From Aurelia coerulea (taxonomy: Eukaryota > Cnidaria > Scyphozoa > Semaeostomeae > Ulmaridae): 64,000 bases of DNA. The notes under the pieces are model-generated. The model worked only from the letters and a program-made list of their open reading frames with translations, was not told the DNA's origin and did no database searches. Numbering within the stretch: position 1 is the first letter of the stretch; the number at the start of each line of letters is the position of its first letter. Below, one piece after another: positions 36,501-51,500 of the stretch. The DNA lies in the NCBI GenBank assembly GCA_039566865.1, contig CM076943.1, forward strand, positions 21,751,163-21,815,162. The letters are read 5' to 3'. A program made the position numbers and the translations under genes.

Positions 36501-39500
36501 GAATTTGATTATGGGACAAAGGAAACCAGTTCCACCTAACATTGAACAGTGTGGAGGGGGTTTGTGACAAGCTTGGCCTTTTGTAAGAGAGAGAGAGAGA
36601 GAGATTGGCGTGCTGAAACGCATGTAAAACTCAATGAATGTTACAACGACTTTTTTCTGCGATAATTGGGAGAAATAAAGAAAAAACTGATTAGTGAATA
36701 CTTGTAATTTGTGAACTCATGAATATTAGTCGCATCTGACTTAAACCTGTCATATCAAGATAGAAAGAGGAAGAGCAAAACCTTATGGTCTGCTACGCTG
36801 AAGGTATATTAAGTCTTATTCTTATGACTGTAAGCCTGCTTTCTCGTGCATATCGGGGATATGGATATTTTTTGTTTCACATATATCATCCTTGCTGCTG
36901 TGGTCACACTCTCGCTTGGAATTAATCTATGTATGCATGGATGTAACACGTACACTGTTATAACACCATATGTTGCAGTTGTAAGTCTGTGTTCTGCAAG
37001 CGCTGCGAGCTTTTTTCTCTGACTTTTTAGCAGGTGCAAGATATTCCTTGTGAAATCTTTTGCATCTGCTGCGAAGAATCACCATATTGGTGTGAAGTGT
37101 GAAGAAATTAGGTTTTTTTGTGGTTATGCTTGCGTCACTTTTTTATTGACCAGCCATCGCCGGATGTGTTGAATTAAAACATACAACCGAACTTTGATTG
37201 GAAATCTTGTAAAATAATAGAATTAGAGGAAATTTAGTGCAAATTATAACAAAGAGAAATGTTATCCTTTGTTCAATAATGCCTTTATAAACTATAAATC
37301 CATTTATTATTTATAAATGAATGAATGATTTTTTAGTTGTGGGCAATTTCAAACATAGGAGATAGGGGTTCTCGTCAGACCAACGGTATATTAGGGATCG
37401 TTTGAATAGACCTTTTAGCTATTCTACAAAAGAGCCTTGATCGAGCGTTATTTTTGTACATTTTTATACCTGAGGTTCGATCGAGTGGCTTTAGAGCTTC
37501 TATCGCTTTTGTGCACATTGGAAAATTCTGCATAATGTAGCAAAACATCGTTCGATTCGGATTCTTTTCAGTATAGCTTTCAACCGAATTCTCCCGAAAA
37601 TAAAGTTTATCTGCAATTCAAATATTCGGTTGTGGAAATCAATTATTTAGCAAACGAATCAAGCTGCTCAGCGAGGGATACCAGAATTTCGACTAAAAGA
37701 TCTGATTTTTGTGTACAGGGTGTCCCAAAATAATTGTGCCCCGTTTGCTTGAAGATTGCGAAAAAACGGCAAAAGATTCTCGCCAAACTTTTGCATGATG
37801 TTATTTTTCAGATATTCAATTAAATATTGCTACCATCCCCATAAAAATCCGTTGCAAAATGATGGAGCTATGACCTTCAGGAGACCAAATTTGCCCGATG
37901 ACTTCGGCCATTTTGTCTTACTATTTTGCAGCGATAAATTGCTTTATGGATGGAAAATGAAACAGCAGCCTCCAATGTCATAGCTCTCGTAAAAATTCCG
38001 ATAAGCCTCAGAGAGTTCCACTATTTCTGACCTCACAGAATTATGTCTTACCTCACGTGAAGCTATTTATCACTGCAAAATAGTAAGACAAAATGGCCGA
38101 CCGCTGGTTTCAGTCATGAGGCAAATTTGGTCTTCTGAAGGTCATAGCTCCATCATTTTTCAACGATTTTTTTACGGGGATGGCAGCAAACTTTATTTGA
38201 ACATCTGAAGGGCAAGATCATATAAACATTTGGCGAGAATCTTTTGCCGTTTTTTTGCCATCTTCAGGCAAACGGGGCACAATTTTTTTGGGACACCCTG
38301 TATATTTAATCAAAACATTCGGCACTTCATGTTTTCGGCACAAATCAGCAAAATATTTTATCTTCAAAGTGCCGGTATTTAAGCGGCTTTTTCGGCTGTT
38401 TTTCACAACTTACGGCTATTAAGGAGATTTTACTGTGTCGAAAGTTAACCGATTTGCCCAGATTTTGTTCGTTTGAGAAAACGTGTTCATAATTTTCATT
38501 CGTTGTGCAAAGAATACGTAATCACTGAAACGAGTAGTTGTGACTTCAATTGCATTTGTATCAAGTCTAGTTTCTGTGAATCTTAAATCAATATAAATTG
38601 CCGACCATCTATACCCCCATTTCTTTGAAATAAAGTAAGAGTATTTCTACTAAGAACTATTTCTGAACTACTACACTATACTAAATACCGGATCATAAAG
38701 TCGTCTTGGTAAGCCGAATTCACACTTGAAGCGTCGTTCTGGAGGCATTCCGGATAACAATGAAGTATGGCAATGCGACAAAGTTGGATTAATTCAACTT
38801 AGCCGCACCCGCACCACGTGCGGCATCGAACAATCAAAGTTTCTTCAAGTATGAATTAGGGTTTCGATTCGCTTGTCTTTGTCTTTGCAATTTGATTTTA
38901 TGCTTTATCAAAGTAGTACCATATGTCACCGACTGGTGTTCTACTTCTGACATTGCTAAATTTCTTTCTAGTGAACCCATGGCCATGTGTTATGTCGAAA
39001 CAGCCAATCTCGATGGAGAAACGAACTTGAAAATTAGACAGGTATGCAGGCCTTTTAGAACATTAGAGGTTCTACCCGTCAAGGCTCTTGGGTAGTCGGC
39101 ATGCATTGCAGCCATGCATTGTGCTGCATGAAAATGATTTTGTAATGTTGCTCAAGTTAGCAACACGTCACTGCAACTCCAGATGCGGCCATATTGCTCC
39201 TTACATGCGATCCATGCAATTGACGAAAAACAATAACCAATCGCAGTGTCATGCATGCTGGTTAAGACACTTGAAATGTACATTAGTTAGAAGCTTATCC
39301 CCTTATTTTTCGAAACTGGGAGGATATGTACCACGTGCGCCAAAATAAACTATGCACTTTTGTTAGGCCACAATAAATCGTACACTGGACCGATTTTAAA
39401 GATTGATGACTTAATCTTTAGCAGAAAGCCTGAATTAGATACTGGGATTTTTGCATTTTTTTTTCGTTTTCAGTTTTTAGAGCTAGAAGCGAGTTTCTTA

Positions 39501-42500
39501 AAAGTTTAGTTTTCGAAGTCATTGAAAACGATCAAAAAACATCGATCAAGTTTTCCAAAGAATCGACATGAATGGACAAAGAGAGAACTTGTTCGTGATG
39601 ATTTGGGATTTAGAAATCGATTAGTGGTATTCTGATTGATAGCAAGTAAAGCAGTGAATGGATAGCAGTAGTAGTGAATGGAAGATGTTTGTTGGAAGCT
39701 GTTTCAGTGAAATTCCTCGTTTCCATCTTTAGCCTTGTCATCGATTGAGAATATCAGTATGTAAATTCTGTCATTCGATTTCAAATTGTGCAAGTATTCA
39801 TTGTTGATATTCTTTTCTCTTATTTAACCCTATCTTATATCACCAGGGACTCCCAATCACTGCAGAATATACGACCGTTAACGCAATCAATTCTATGCAC
39901 GTAAGTTTCGAACAAATGCAAGAAGTTATTGTTGTGAGTGTTGTACATTATTTGTGTGAAATGAATTCTTCAAAAGTACGGTAATAAACACTAAATTTGT
40001 GAGAATTACAATAAGTTTCGTGCTGATTATCAGGCTTCATACCAGAGCTTTGTACTGCATGGTCAAACGAAGCATTGACATCAAGCCTGACGAATACTGG
40101 AATGATTTACCGGTTCTTTCAAAAACTGTTCCTTGTTGGCATGCTTTTTAAATCTTCCTGCTTCCTTATATACCGGGTGAGTCAGAAAAAACCTGGAGTG
40201 TTTGCCAATTTTTGTTTATACTTTATACTTTATACAGTGCAATACAGTCTGATATATCTCTGCGTAATGTGTCGTTCCAGGGGAAATTGGAGTGTGAAGG
40301 ACCTAACAACAGGCTTTACGATTTCGTTGGAAATATTACAATACAAAATCAAAAGTAAGTGGTTTATTCTATTTGTTCTTTATCGAAGGAATCATGTAGA
40401 CTTATGACGATGAGTCTCTTGTTTCCCTGTGCTCTTTGACTTCAAGATGGCGCTTCAGTCAACAGAGACTCATAATATTACTCTGAAAAGCCTGACCCTA
40501 TTTGGGCCTAATATGCTGGGATCCCTAGCATACCAATCAGAATGCGAGATTTGGCGAAGAGCAATCAGTTTCGAACCTGCAATTCGATTGACGCAGTTGA
40601 CTAAATTTGAAGGAAGTTGCTGCAGCAGGTACTTGAAGATTTCTCTGGTATTTCTTGGTCTTAAAAACATGGAAATTGCAGCATTAAAAGACTTATTTTG
40701 CACTCACCAGGTAAAGTGAACTTTCTTCTTCAGATGAATACCAAGTTTTGTTGATTAAGTGTCTGCTTACCGTGGTTTCTATGGCATTTCCTTTCTGAGG
40801 AGTGACCGTTGAACAGAGCCGAAGCAGTCGTTCGATCCAGATTCGATCAATCGAATGCAGAAGATAGGGTCAGGTTTTCAACTGTTTCATTATGAGTCCC
40901 TGTGAGCAAGGTACCGCAGGGATACAAGGGACTCATCGTCATAAGTCTAGGAATCATGTGAGGCATTTGTCAGGCTAAAGGCAATTCAATTCATTATTTG
41001 TTAAAGTAGTGCTGTAAACTATATGGCCAACTTGATTCAAAACTCTTGTGTAAATTTATCTTTATATACGGTACCCCATAAAATGTACACATGTTTGAAA
41101 AATCATCAAAATTTGATAACATGGCCGATCTTCAAATTCCTTTTTTTGCATGTAGATCAAGGACTAAATTGTTTTCCCAAATATAGCGAATCTTGTGATT
41201 GGTTTTAGAATTAGCAAATTTAGCTCTTTTTTGCTACCTGGTTTTGAATCATAGTGCAAAAAGCACTGGTTGTTACCAGAGTAGGCAATTTGACATCATT
41301 CATGCCCAGCTCTATAACGCAAGCCAGGTACACATTTCAGCTTACCCTGCTACTGACGCCCCAGTTTAGAACAGTGGAACAGATATAAGATTTATTTTTG
41401 TTGAATAAGTTTGTGTTGTTTTCAGGCCTGTTCCAGTAAGTGGTGACCAGATTCTTTTGAGAGGAGCACAACTTAGGAATACACAATGGGTTTTTGGTAA
41501 GTAGTAATGTCGATATCACTAGGTTTTAAAGGCAACTGACGGAGATGTAAGGCGATTTAAGTTAGGGGCCTGGGCAATCTAAATATAGCCTATTATATTC
41601 CATTGTATTTGAGGATCTCGAGAGATTAGCAAATCAGTTGGACAAAGGAAAGCACTCAGCCATCTTTTGTTCTATTTTTAAACTAGACGCCATATATCCG
41701 TCATTTGTCTTTAATATACCTACATTGATTTTCCTTCCGGAGCTTCGTTGTTTCAGATAAGACTCTTGGTAGGGCAGTGTCACAGATGAAATGCTAGACA
41801 TTATCTGTTAGTTTGTTATCGAATTTTCCCATGAATTGTTAAGGAATCCTAAAGCCTCTCGCGTTCCACTGTGTTTGAAAAGAGATGAGACAGGCCTAAT
41901 GAGTGCAATATCCCAATACTCTGCGAAAGAAAGAACACCAAAGCTTTGTAAAGAAGGCAGCATCTAATTTATTAAATAGATGTAGTAGCAAGCAACCGCA
42001 ACATTTATTTTGTTATTTTGTTGAAGAAATGTAGTTTCACTCAAAGCCAATGTTAGAAATTTATGCCACTGCTGATCATGCGTTAAAGTCGAATTCACTC
42101 TTTTCGTGTATCATGTCCTCTGAAGAAGTGTCTGGATTGTTTTTTTTTTTGTTTTTATTCAATATAAAATTTTTTACAAACAAACTACTTAACGCACTAC
42201 GTACGAGCTACTTTACTACACTACAAGGGCGATACCACGGAGTGCAAGAGACTATGACAACTCCGCAGTCATTAACATAGAGAACGTGTAACTAAACTAA
42301 AATTAAATGTACAGCGACGAAAAATACACATGAACAATTTCTACTGATAAATACTAAGGTTCGTTTCGCATTGTATGTCGAGCTGACTTTGGGGAATCAG
42401 GTCTTGTCTGGATTGTTGTTCCAGTTAACCGCATTTTCCTATTTAAAAGAAATGTGCTTAACGTATTATCGGTTCATGTGATTGCTGGATTAGCATCTAC

Positions 42501-45500
42501 CTCATCATGTGATTTTATATTCCATTAACAGGACTCGTCATTTACACTGGTCATGAGTCAAAACTCTTGCAGGTTAGTTGAAATGAGAGCTTTCCATGTA
42601 AATTTATTCAATGATACTACCCTGAATTCAGTAACGTTCTTTATATAGTTTATCATAACATCACTATGCAAGAACTCCTTCGTACTTAGGAGTAGTGTGC
42701 CGAAATCTCCTATCTCTTGAAGATTTTCACCTGTTTTACTTTCGTCAAAAGATAAAACAAGACTTGGTCCAAAGAACTAAAAACGTTTATAGCACTTGTT
42801 CTTTTCTAAATGGCTCTGTCTCCTTTTTTGGAAGACGGCTCGTATAGGGTAACAGAGTCGTAGCATGATTCATGTTGAATCAACATGTGGTAACCTTGCA
42901 TCGTTATCAAGAAGACGTCAGTTGATAGCATAGGTTCCAAATCTTTAACTCAGCGTAAAAAGGTGGGTGTAAAATTCAATGACCCATTTCTTCTGATTGA
43001 ATGGCTTGAAAGAAGTTTTAGATACTTATCTATAATTCTACCGTTGGACTTTCCAGAAATTTTGAATATTTTGCAAAATTACAGCATATTTTACATTTCA
43101 ACTAATTTGAGGATGTGACGCCATCAAATTTCTAAATCATAAACTAGATGAGTGACAGACTTTTGCTTGATACCATATTGTAGGCATTCATAAACTGTGG
43201 TTTTCTTCGAACTTACTTCATGTTGTTGCGTCAGATGGTGTAGAAATTGCGATGGTTTTAAGTTTTTTTGAAAATTTTTGTTGAATTCTTGAAAAAGAAG
43301 AAAAACACTGAACATATGAAAATATTGAAGATTTCAGAAAATTCCAACGGTAGAATTATAGAGAATTAGCTAAAGTTGCTTTGAAGTCATTCAGTTCAAA
43401 GAAATAGGTCACTCAAGTTTACACCAGCCTTTTCAAAGATTTGGAACCTATGCTTCAGTTGATGCCAAAATATATCAAGAAGAAAGGCTTGAATCGAATG
43501 CATTTATCTTCGTTGGTTCGTCCTAAATCATTGTTAATAAAAAGATCCATCCCATCGGATCTCAGCATTCAACTTTGAGTTTAAATTTAAACGATCCAAA
43601 TTTATATAAACAAATCAACTGAGAAGAAAAGTTAACGAAATTATTATCCGAGTATATAACTTGTACAATTAGGATTACAGATTTCCAATCTTTGCCTTCT
43701 TTTCAGCATCAACCTTTTGGTCGCGACTAGTTGTCCCAGAAAAGGTATACAGACTTGGTTGGGTCGAGCGATGAGAATTTAGCTTTACTCAATGGCTAAT
43801 CAATATGAAATTGTTCCTCGATAGTTAACTTGAACACAGATACCTCGTTTGTTGATATTGGTGTTTGAGTGTTGAAATATTAATGTTGAAAGTTCAAATT
43901 TGCTGTCACCTCCAAACCCTTTGGTCCTTACCTAAGCAAATTCAAACACTGAATTATCGACGATATCCTTGATTAATTTGAACAAAACTAAAAACCCAAA
44001 ACTTTTGGTATTTTTACCAAAGCAAATTCTTGAAGCACAGCGAATCTATCGACGATATCCTTGATGAGATTTGAACAAAACTTCGATGATATCGAATCGA
44101 ACTTATTTTCTAAGAAGTCACCCATCGTGCCATTTTTAATTTTCTTTTGTTTTTAATTCTAGTTTTAAATTTCGACGTGCTTAAGGAATTTGCTTGGGCC
44201 AAAAGGCCAACGCTCTGGTTTGGACTTGCATGCAAATTTGAACTTCCAAGATCGATATTTCAGCTTTCAAAGCATGAATGTAGACAAATGAGTTATCTAT
44301 ATGTTCAAGTTAACTAATGAGGAACATACTGAAATTGATTAGCCATTGATTAAAGCTAAATCCTCATCGCAGGACCCAGCTAAATGTGTATACTTCTCTG
44401 GGATACCCGGTATCATATATGCAAACAAACTAAGTTGAAAGCAAATAAAAGGATGCGCATAACTTATACTGCATGTTCTTCATATTCTTTCTTTCAGAAT
44501 GCAACAGCTGCACCAATTAAACGTTCAAATGTCGATCATACAACGAATATCCAAATTCTTTATCTGTTTGCTATGCTCATTGGACTTGGATTGCTAACGT
44601 CAATTGGAAATGCCATCTGGACAAGTAATATTTTCTTTCTTATGCATAGCTCTTGGAAATTTACTTTTCTCCTCTAAAGATCAAGGGCCTTTTTTTCATT
44701 CAGTAAGCTGGCCTGACAAATGAGGTTGGACCGCCACCTCCCACCTCCATGTAAACAAATCCTTAAACCTGCATAGCTCCTTTTATTTCTGTATGTTATT
44801 GAACAGAATTGCTACACTGGTATAAATGGCAACTTAATAAATGATGAGTAAGAATCTTTTGAAATTTGCTTTAACCCTATCTCACTTGGGATTTTTGAAG
44901 CGGTCAATCAGAGGTGGGGGGGGGGGTGGATTCCCCCTCTTTTTCTTCGCTGTTACAGTAGCGATAATCTTTAAACTTGGTAAATAGACGGACTTTGATG
45001 CAAACAATCAAAATGATGTAATTAGATCAAATTATCTCTATTGTTCTTGTTGCTATGACAATAAGAAGATATTAAGTTATGATTATCATGATTATCACCA
45101 ACATGATTGAAACAATGAAATGAGGCACTAAATTGAAATGTTTTGATTCAAATTGAGTTGGATATAATCAAATACATGTGAAAGCATAATTTGGCATATA
45201 TTTGTGATTAATATCTGCAACAATTAAAAAAAGTATACAAATTTTGTTGACTACACAGTAAAACATTGGTTGCCATGGTTACGGTGCTATTTTTAGAATC
45301 TTGAAATTTTCATCATTTGATACAGTATAGATATAACGTCAAAGTAGCGGAATCTTGGCATCCTCCTTTGCATATTTTAGCATTGGCGAATAAAAGGTTT
45401 TAAGCTATCAAGAATCAGATTTTTTTGGAGAGCCTGATCTCAGGCTAGAATCAGATACATTCATTGTTAATGCTTACCTCATCTGTTACCCGTCTAATTT

Positions 45501-48500
45501 ATATTTTAAATGGGCTGTTGTAACGTAGATCAAAGTCTCCTGATTTTTAACCTTCACGATTCCGCAGCCAAGGATAGATACATTGTAAATGTTTCATTGT
45601 CACAGTCAATCATTGTATCAGATATTTGGCCGTCAGTGTCAGAATCAAAATCTAGAAAGTTAAATTCTCGAACTGAATTTCTACGTGAGATTTGGGAAAT
45701 GCAAAACAGCTCAATGCAAAACACTTGAATTTCCTTCATTCGTGGGCGTCTTCACATGACATAAAATTTGAAATAGACTATAGAAGTAACAGCATGCTGC
45801 GTATTTTGACGACTTTTCTAGACTGAATCACGCTAATATTTCAAAGAGTATCAAAACTAAGAGAAATGCCGAAAGCTGTTGTTGGCCCTTGTGCTGATTC
45901 TTAACGAATTGTTTCATTTCTTTGTAGAAAAACATCGAAACACTGATTGGTACCTTGGTTATGCAGGTACGTTTTCCGTTTTATGAAATGCACCACCTTC
46001 ATGTCTAAAATGTGAACGACACATATAATTTCTCATCTCATCTTGTTTTCCTAAAGAGCGTGGGTCTCAAATCTACAAAGTACCTCAGCTATCTGTGAGC
46101 GACTACTGCTTGCAAGACACTTGTTTGCTGTGTCAAAATTGCAGAATTTCACATTATGGAGGGGGTGTTTGGGTTTTACGGTTGCGCGGTTCGCGGTTAC
46201 GAATGATTGTGAACAAGGAAATAAATAGCTTTTGAAATATCATTGCAAAAATATAACTTGCACATGTCGGAAAAGCATGAAAGCATCCTTTTCAAATCGG
46301 TGACTCAAATGTAGGGATGAAGATACAATCTACATATCATTTCTTCAAACACATCGCAATAAATTACGTCAAGGACAAAGATCGCTAGGATCCGTCAGCA
46401 GTTCTCGTCTGGGCCGATACCAAGGACCGAAATTTTCCAATGGCAAAATCAACGATAACAACAGCAACAACATCAGTCGTAGGAACATTCGTTACAACAT
46501 GGTCACAATTATGCTTGAAATAACTGATGTACACCTTCAACAGCTAAGATATTGAATTTTTACCAATCCAACGTTGTAACCTTCGAAATCAATGAATATA
46601 AAGCAAAAATATGCTAGAGACTTAAAATCCATTTGGTCATTTGTCATCATACGTTGATAAAATCCTGTTCAATGCATCATTCCTCCAACAAAATGCTACA
46701 AAAGTCGACCTGAAAATCGAACAGGAACAATAAAATTTCCGACAAATGGGGGTGAAAGGTCCGGGGCCAGTAAAAATTCTGTACCTGTACTGATTATCGC
46801 AAAACAAGAAAGAGCAACATATTTTTTCAACAATTCATCAGCCTCAGAAGTTTTGTTACTGTGTCCTCTCTTGACAGGTAAATCACTTCGTAACATTTAG
46901 CTATAGCTTGCCTGTGACCGTTGCATTGTACAGGTGTTTCAGAAAGAGCGGAACCCAATTATAATTGTAAGTTTAATGCGGACGATAAGATTTGAATAAA
47001 AGTAATGCAGACGGTCTGAAAGCCCTAGATATCTTTTTTCCAATGATATACAGTTTGGATGTATTAATAGAAGCATTTATTAATCAATCAACATTTTAGG
47101 ACATATGGCCAATTTCAAATACAGCATGCTGTAAGAGCAAAATTAACACCCTTTTTATTGTAAAAATTACGAAATAGATTTTTTCAAAACTTTTCAGGCC
47201 TAGAAGCACTTACGGTGATACCCTAAGGTAGGAAAAAGGCGATTCATCCCGATAAGATGCATTTATTGAGAATTATGTGTTTTCAGTTTTCAGTGTGTGT
47301 GCCAGTGTGTGCCAGTGTTTTCAGTGTGTGTGCCAGTTGTTAAAGTTTCAGATACAATGTCAAAGAAATTTGAAAGTGTACAAAACAGAGCGCAAAAAGT
47401 AATCTACGGATCGCAGAATAACAACAGATGTAAACTTATTTCGGTCAACAATCAGAAAAAGCTGAAAGTAGTAATAGAAATGTTCAAATGCCGTCAACGG
47501 ACCTCCATACCAGCCCTCAGAACGTATGCAGACAATGTCGACCATAAACACGAAACAAGAAGCAATAAATCGCTACTTAGACTGCCTTTAGTTAAAACAG
47601 AAACTGCGAAAAGGTCCCTTTACTTTCAAGGGCCGTACTGCTTTAATGAACTTCCAAGGGACATACGTTCCCTGGAATCAATTGTAATTTTTAAATCCAA
47701 GTTGAGAGAACACTTTTCATCGTAAGAAAAAAATGTAAAGGTAGAGGACAATTTTTTAAAAACTTTAGAGATTTTGATTGTAATTAACTCAATTTTAATT
47801 AAGTTTTTTTTTTCTAAGATCTTTTATGTTTTTAACAGGGCCCTTATTGATAACAGCACTTTTGTTGCTGAAAAGGCTACCCCTGTATAAAGAACTGTAT
47901 TATTATTATTATTATTCGCCTGTGTAAATGTCATATCACTTTCTGGCATTTGAAATAGGCCACAATTGCGAAAATGTCAATTAAGTGATGAATAATTCAA
48001 TCAATACGCCCAACCTGGATATCATCAGAAAGAAGATAAATTGTGCTTTCAGATGGTATGCGTCAAATTGACTCAAATTTTATCATTTGCTCAAGAATCT
48101 CGAATAAAGTTGGGCTGATTTTTTTCTGAAACATACTGTATAACGTATTCCAAAAAACTTTATGAGGAGTACCATGACTTTCGAAAGGCTGGGCTTGTGG
48201 TTGGGGGAGAGAGACACTTTGAATGATTTTGTAGACATTTAAGCCAGCAAAGGATTGTTTTTGAATGTGAACAAATTCCTTACTGATGTTTTTATTTTAT
48301 CGACGTAAAAGATGTCCTTGAACTACAGTTGCATAAATTTTCTGCAAGAACTTGACATGGAAGTTTGATGAATTTTTCATTAACTACTATTCCTTAAGAA
48401 GGTTGTTTCCCTCATTGTCCAGGAGTTTAAAGGTCCTGGACATCCGATTCGTCTAATTCTAATTTCAAATCCTCGACTGAGGCCTGGACAAAATTTTCGT

Positions 48501-51500
48501 TTAAGCCTCTTTGACACGTCGTTTAAATCTCTATGAATTGTGCGAATCGGTTGGGTGGCTCTTGGGGTGCGGTTTTGCGGGCGGGTGGTACATCTTTCCT
48601 AATTCACTCAGTAGTTTTTATTTCTTTCTATATTAGTTACCGCGGGGTTGCCATAGTCTATTGCTCCCCGTGGTATTATCGTCCTTGTAGTGTTTCGTAG
48701 AGTAATTAGTAGGTAGCGTCATATGTAATTCGTCTTGTAAAAAAATTTATAATGGTATATAAAAAAAAAAAAGAAAAAAGTTTAAAGGTCGCGGTTATCG
48801 AAAACTTTTCTTTGGGCCCAGTTGTTATAGGTAACTGTCCATTCATGACCAGGGAAGGGCCGTTGTACGTCAATATTTGGTATATTTTCAAAAATTAACT
48901 CGAATTGATGAAGCTACATGAACTTGTGAAAAGGCTAGCCTGCATGTAGGCTCAACTGTTTTTGGTCCGCATAACATTTCAGTTGCATTGTTTGCGTTTT
49001 ACATCCTAAATATTTATGTTGTTTTAAAGGTGATCTAGGCGAAGCTCGACGCAACAAGTAGTTTTGAGTTGAAAGACTTGAGGAAAATGATGACTTTCTT
49101 TCTCTGTTCTACAATTTGCATACATGAACGTGGTGTACAATGTACTTTTGTTACATTGCAACTTAATTGACTGTTGCATTATTTTCGGTTTTACCGAATT
49201 TTCCACGCGGTTTTATGTTTTACATAAAATATCGCACGGTTTTTCGGTTTTTGCAAAAAGTTTCAGCGGTTTTACGGTTTCAAAACTTTCTTGGAATCAT
49301 TTCCAAGAATTTTTCATGTGAAATCAATTTTTTTAAACATGGCTAAGCTAGTATTAATCTGTTCAACATCTTGTTGCCAGCATGATCAATGTCGAAAAAG
49401 GGTTTTAACTTTCCTTGAAACAAAGCAAAATAGACATTTTGGCTACTTTTGTCATTGAACACGATGGCAGATTAGCTGTCAGTTGACGTTAGTCTTTACT
49501 TTTGCTACTTCTTAAGGCATCCCTGCTTCATAGTTATCACACGGCAGTAAATTCTTGTTCTCAGTACTACATAGGCCTGCCGAAATGGAGAGTGGGAAAG
49601 CAGACTGCCTCAGGCCCCGACGTAAGAGGGGCGCCCCCGATATATGCGATAGAAAATGGTTCTAAAAGGGCTCTTCCTCTTGTATTCCAAGAGCCTAGGA
49701 AGTTTGGAGATATACATTTTCTTAAAATAATCATCTCTCGGCTCGCCCGAGGCACTAAACTTCTTGATGACCTTTTACTTGTTTATAATGGTGTGAAAGA
49801 AATATTTATAATTCGTTTTATCCCATTATAGGATTGAAGCCGCAGAACTTTGGTTTTACCTTCTTGACATTCGTTATTCTATTCAACAATCTTATTCCAA
49901 TCAGTCTTCCAGTCACTTTAGAGGTAAGAAATCGCTATTTATATATTGATTAACTCATTTCAGCGCGTTGCGGTGTTCCTACCTACAAACAAGTCATGAC
50001 ATGTTTTACTGTAATGAATTTCATTAAAATGAGAATTTCATTAAAATGAATTTTCGTATGGTGCAACAGCTTAGTGGCTGCCTTTTTATTTGATTAAAAT
50101 TAATTTGAATTTTGCTTTCTTTCAGATCGTAAAATTTATTCAAGCCATGTTTATCAATATGGTAAGATTTTTACAAGTTTTATTGTGTCGTCGAATCTTC
50201 GTTAATTTCTTTCAGTTTCTTCAATGTCTACTTAGATCGAGCATGGGTTTCAAATCTTTAAAGATATCTGTATAAAATTCTGCGACCTATTTCTTTGAAC
50301 CTAATGGCTTGAAATGAACTTTAGCTACTTTGCTATAATTCTACAGGGTGTCCCAAAAAATTTGTGCCCCGTTTTCCTAAAGATTGCGAAAAAACGGCAA
50401 AAGATTCTCTCCAAACTTTTGCATGATGCTGCTCTTCAGATATTCAATTAAAGTTTGCAACCATCCCCGTAAAAATCTGTTGAGAAATGATGGAGCTGTG
50501 ACCTTCAGAAGGCCAAATTTGCCTGATGACTGAAACCAGCGGTCGGCCATTTTGTTTTACTATTTTGCAGTGATAAGTATCTTCACGTGAAGAAACAAAT
50601 AATTTCTGTGAGGTCAGAAATAGTGGAACTCTCCGAGGATTATCGGAACTTTCACGAAAGCTATGAAATTGGAGGCTGCTGTTTCATTTTCAATCCATGA
50701 AGCTATTTATCGCTGAAAATAGTAGGACAAAATGGCCGACCGCTGGTTTCAGTGATCGGGCAAATTTGGTCTCCTGGAGGTCATAGCTCCATCATTTCTC
50801 AATGGATTTTACGGGCAGCATCATGCAAAGTTTTCGTGGGAATCTTTTGCCGTTTTGTCGCAATCTTCAGACAAACAGGGCACAATTTTTTTGGGACACC
50901 CTGTACTGCTGGACTTGTCAGAAATCTTCAATTCTTCTGGAAATGTCAGTATATTTCATATTACAACTCATTTCAGGATGAGGGGGTGATAGACACCATG
51001 TTGTAGACACTCATAAACTATGATTTTCTTGGAAATTGTTCCATGTTTTCTCAAAAACAGTTTAGAACAGACGATAGTATTACGTTTTTTCAAAATTTTC
51101 TTGAATTTTTAAAGAAGAAGAAGAAAAATTCTCTGATTCTGAAAATATTGAAAATTTCAGTAAAGTCCAACGGTAGAATTATAGCAAAGTAAGGAAAGTT
51201 TCATCCAAGTCATTCAGTTCAAAAAAATTTTCATACAATTTCTACACCCATTGTTTAAGATTTGAAAGCCACTCTCTTAGATTGTGTTAAACTTGTGTAA
51301 AGGCCAGTCATCTTGAGTTATAATATTCCTAAAGCAATAGCAGAATTGATTCCTAATTCGTTTCAATCAAATGATCATGCACTATGCAGCCTTTTTCTAC
51401 AACAGCAAAACCTAATTCTAAATTAAATTAAATACTACAGGGTGTCCCAAAAAAATTGTGCCCCGTTTGTCTGAAGATTGCGACAAAACGGCAAAAGATT

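Noticed and set aside
45510..45739. Opposite-strand ORFs of 72 and 61 codons
   Set aside because: They overlap fully in an intron and have no start context, border or homology; at most one could be real and neither has support.
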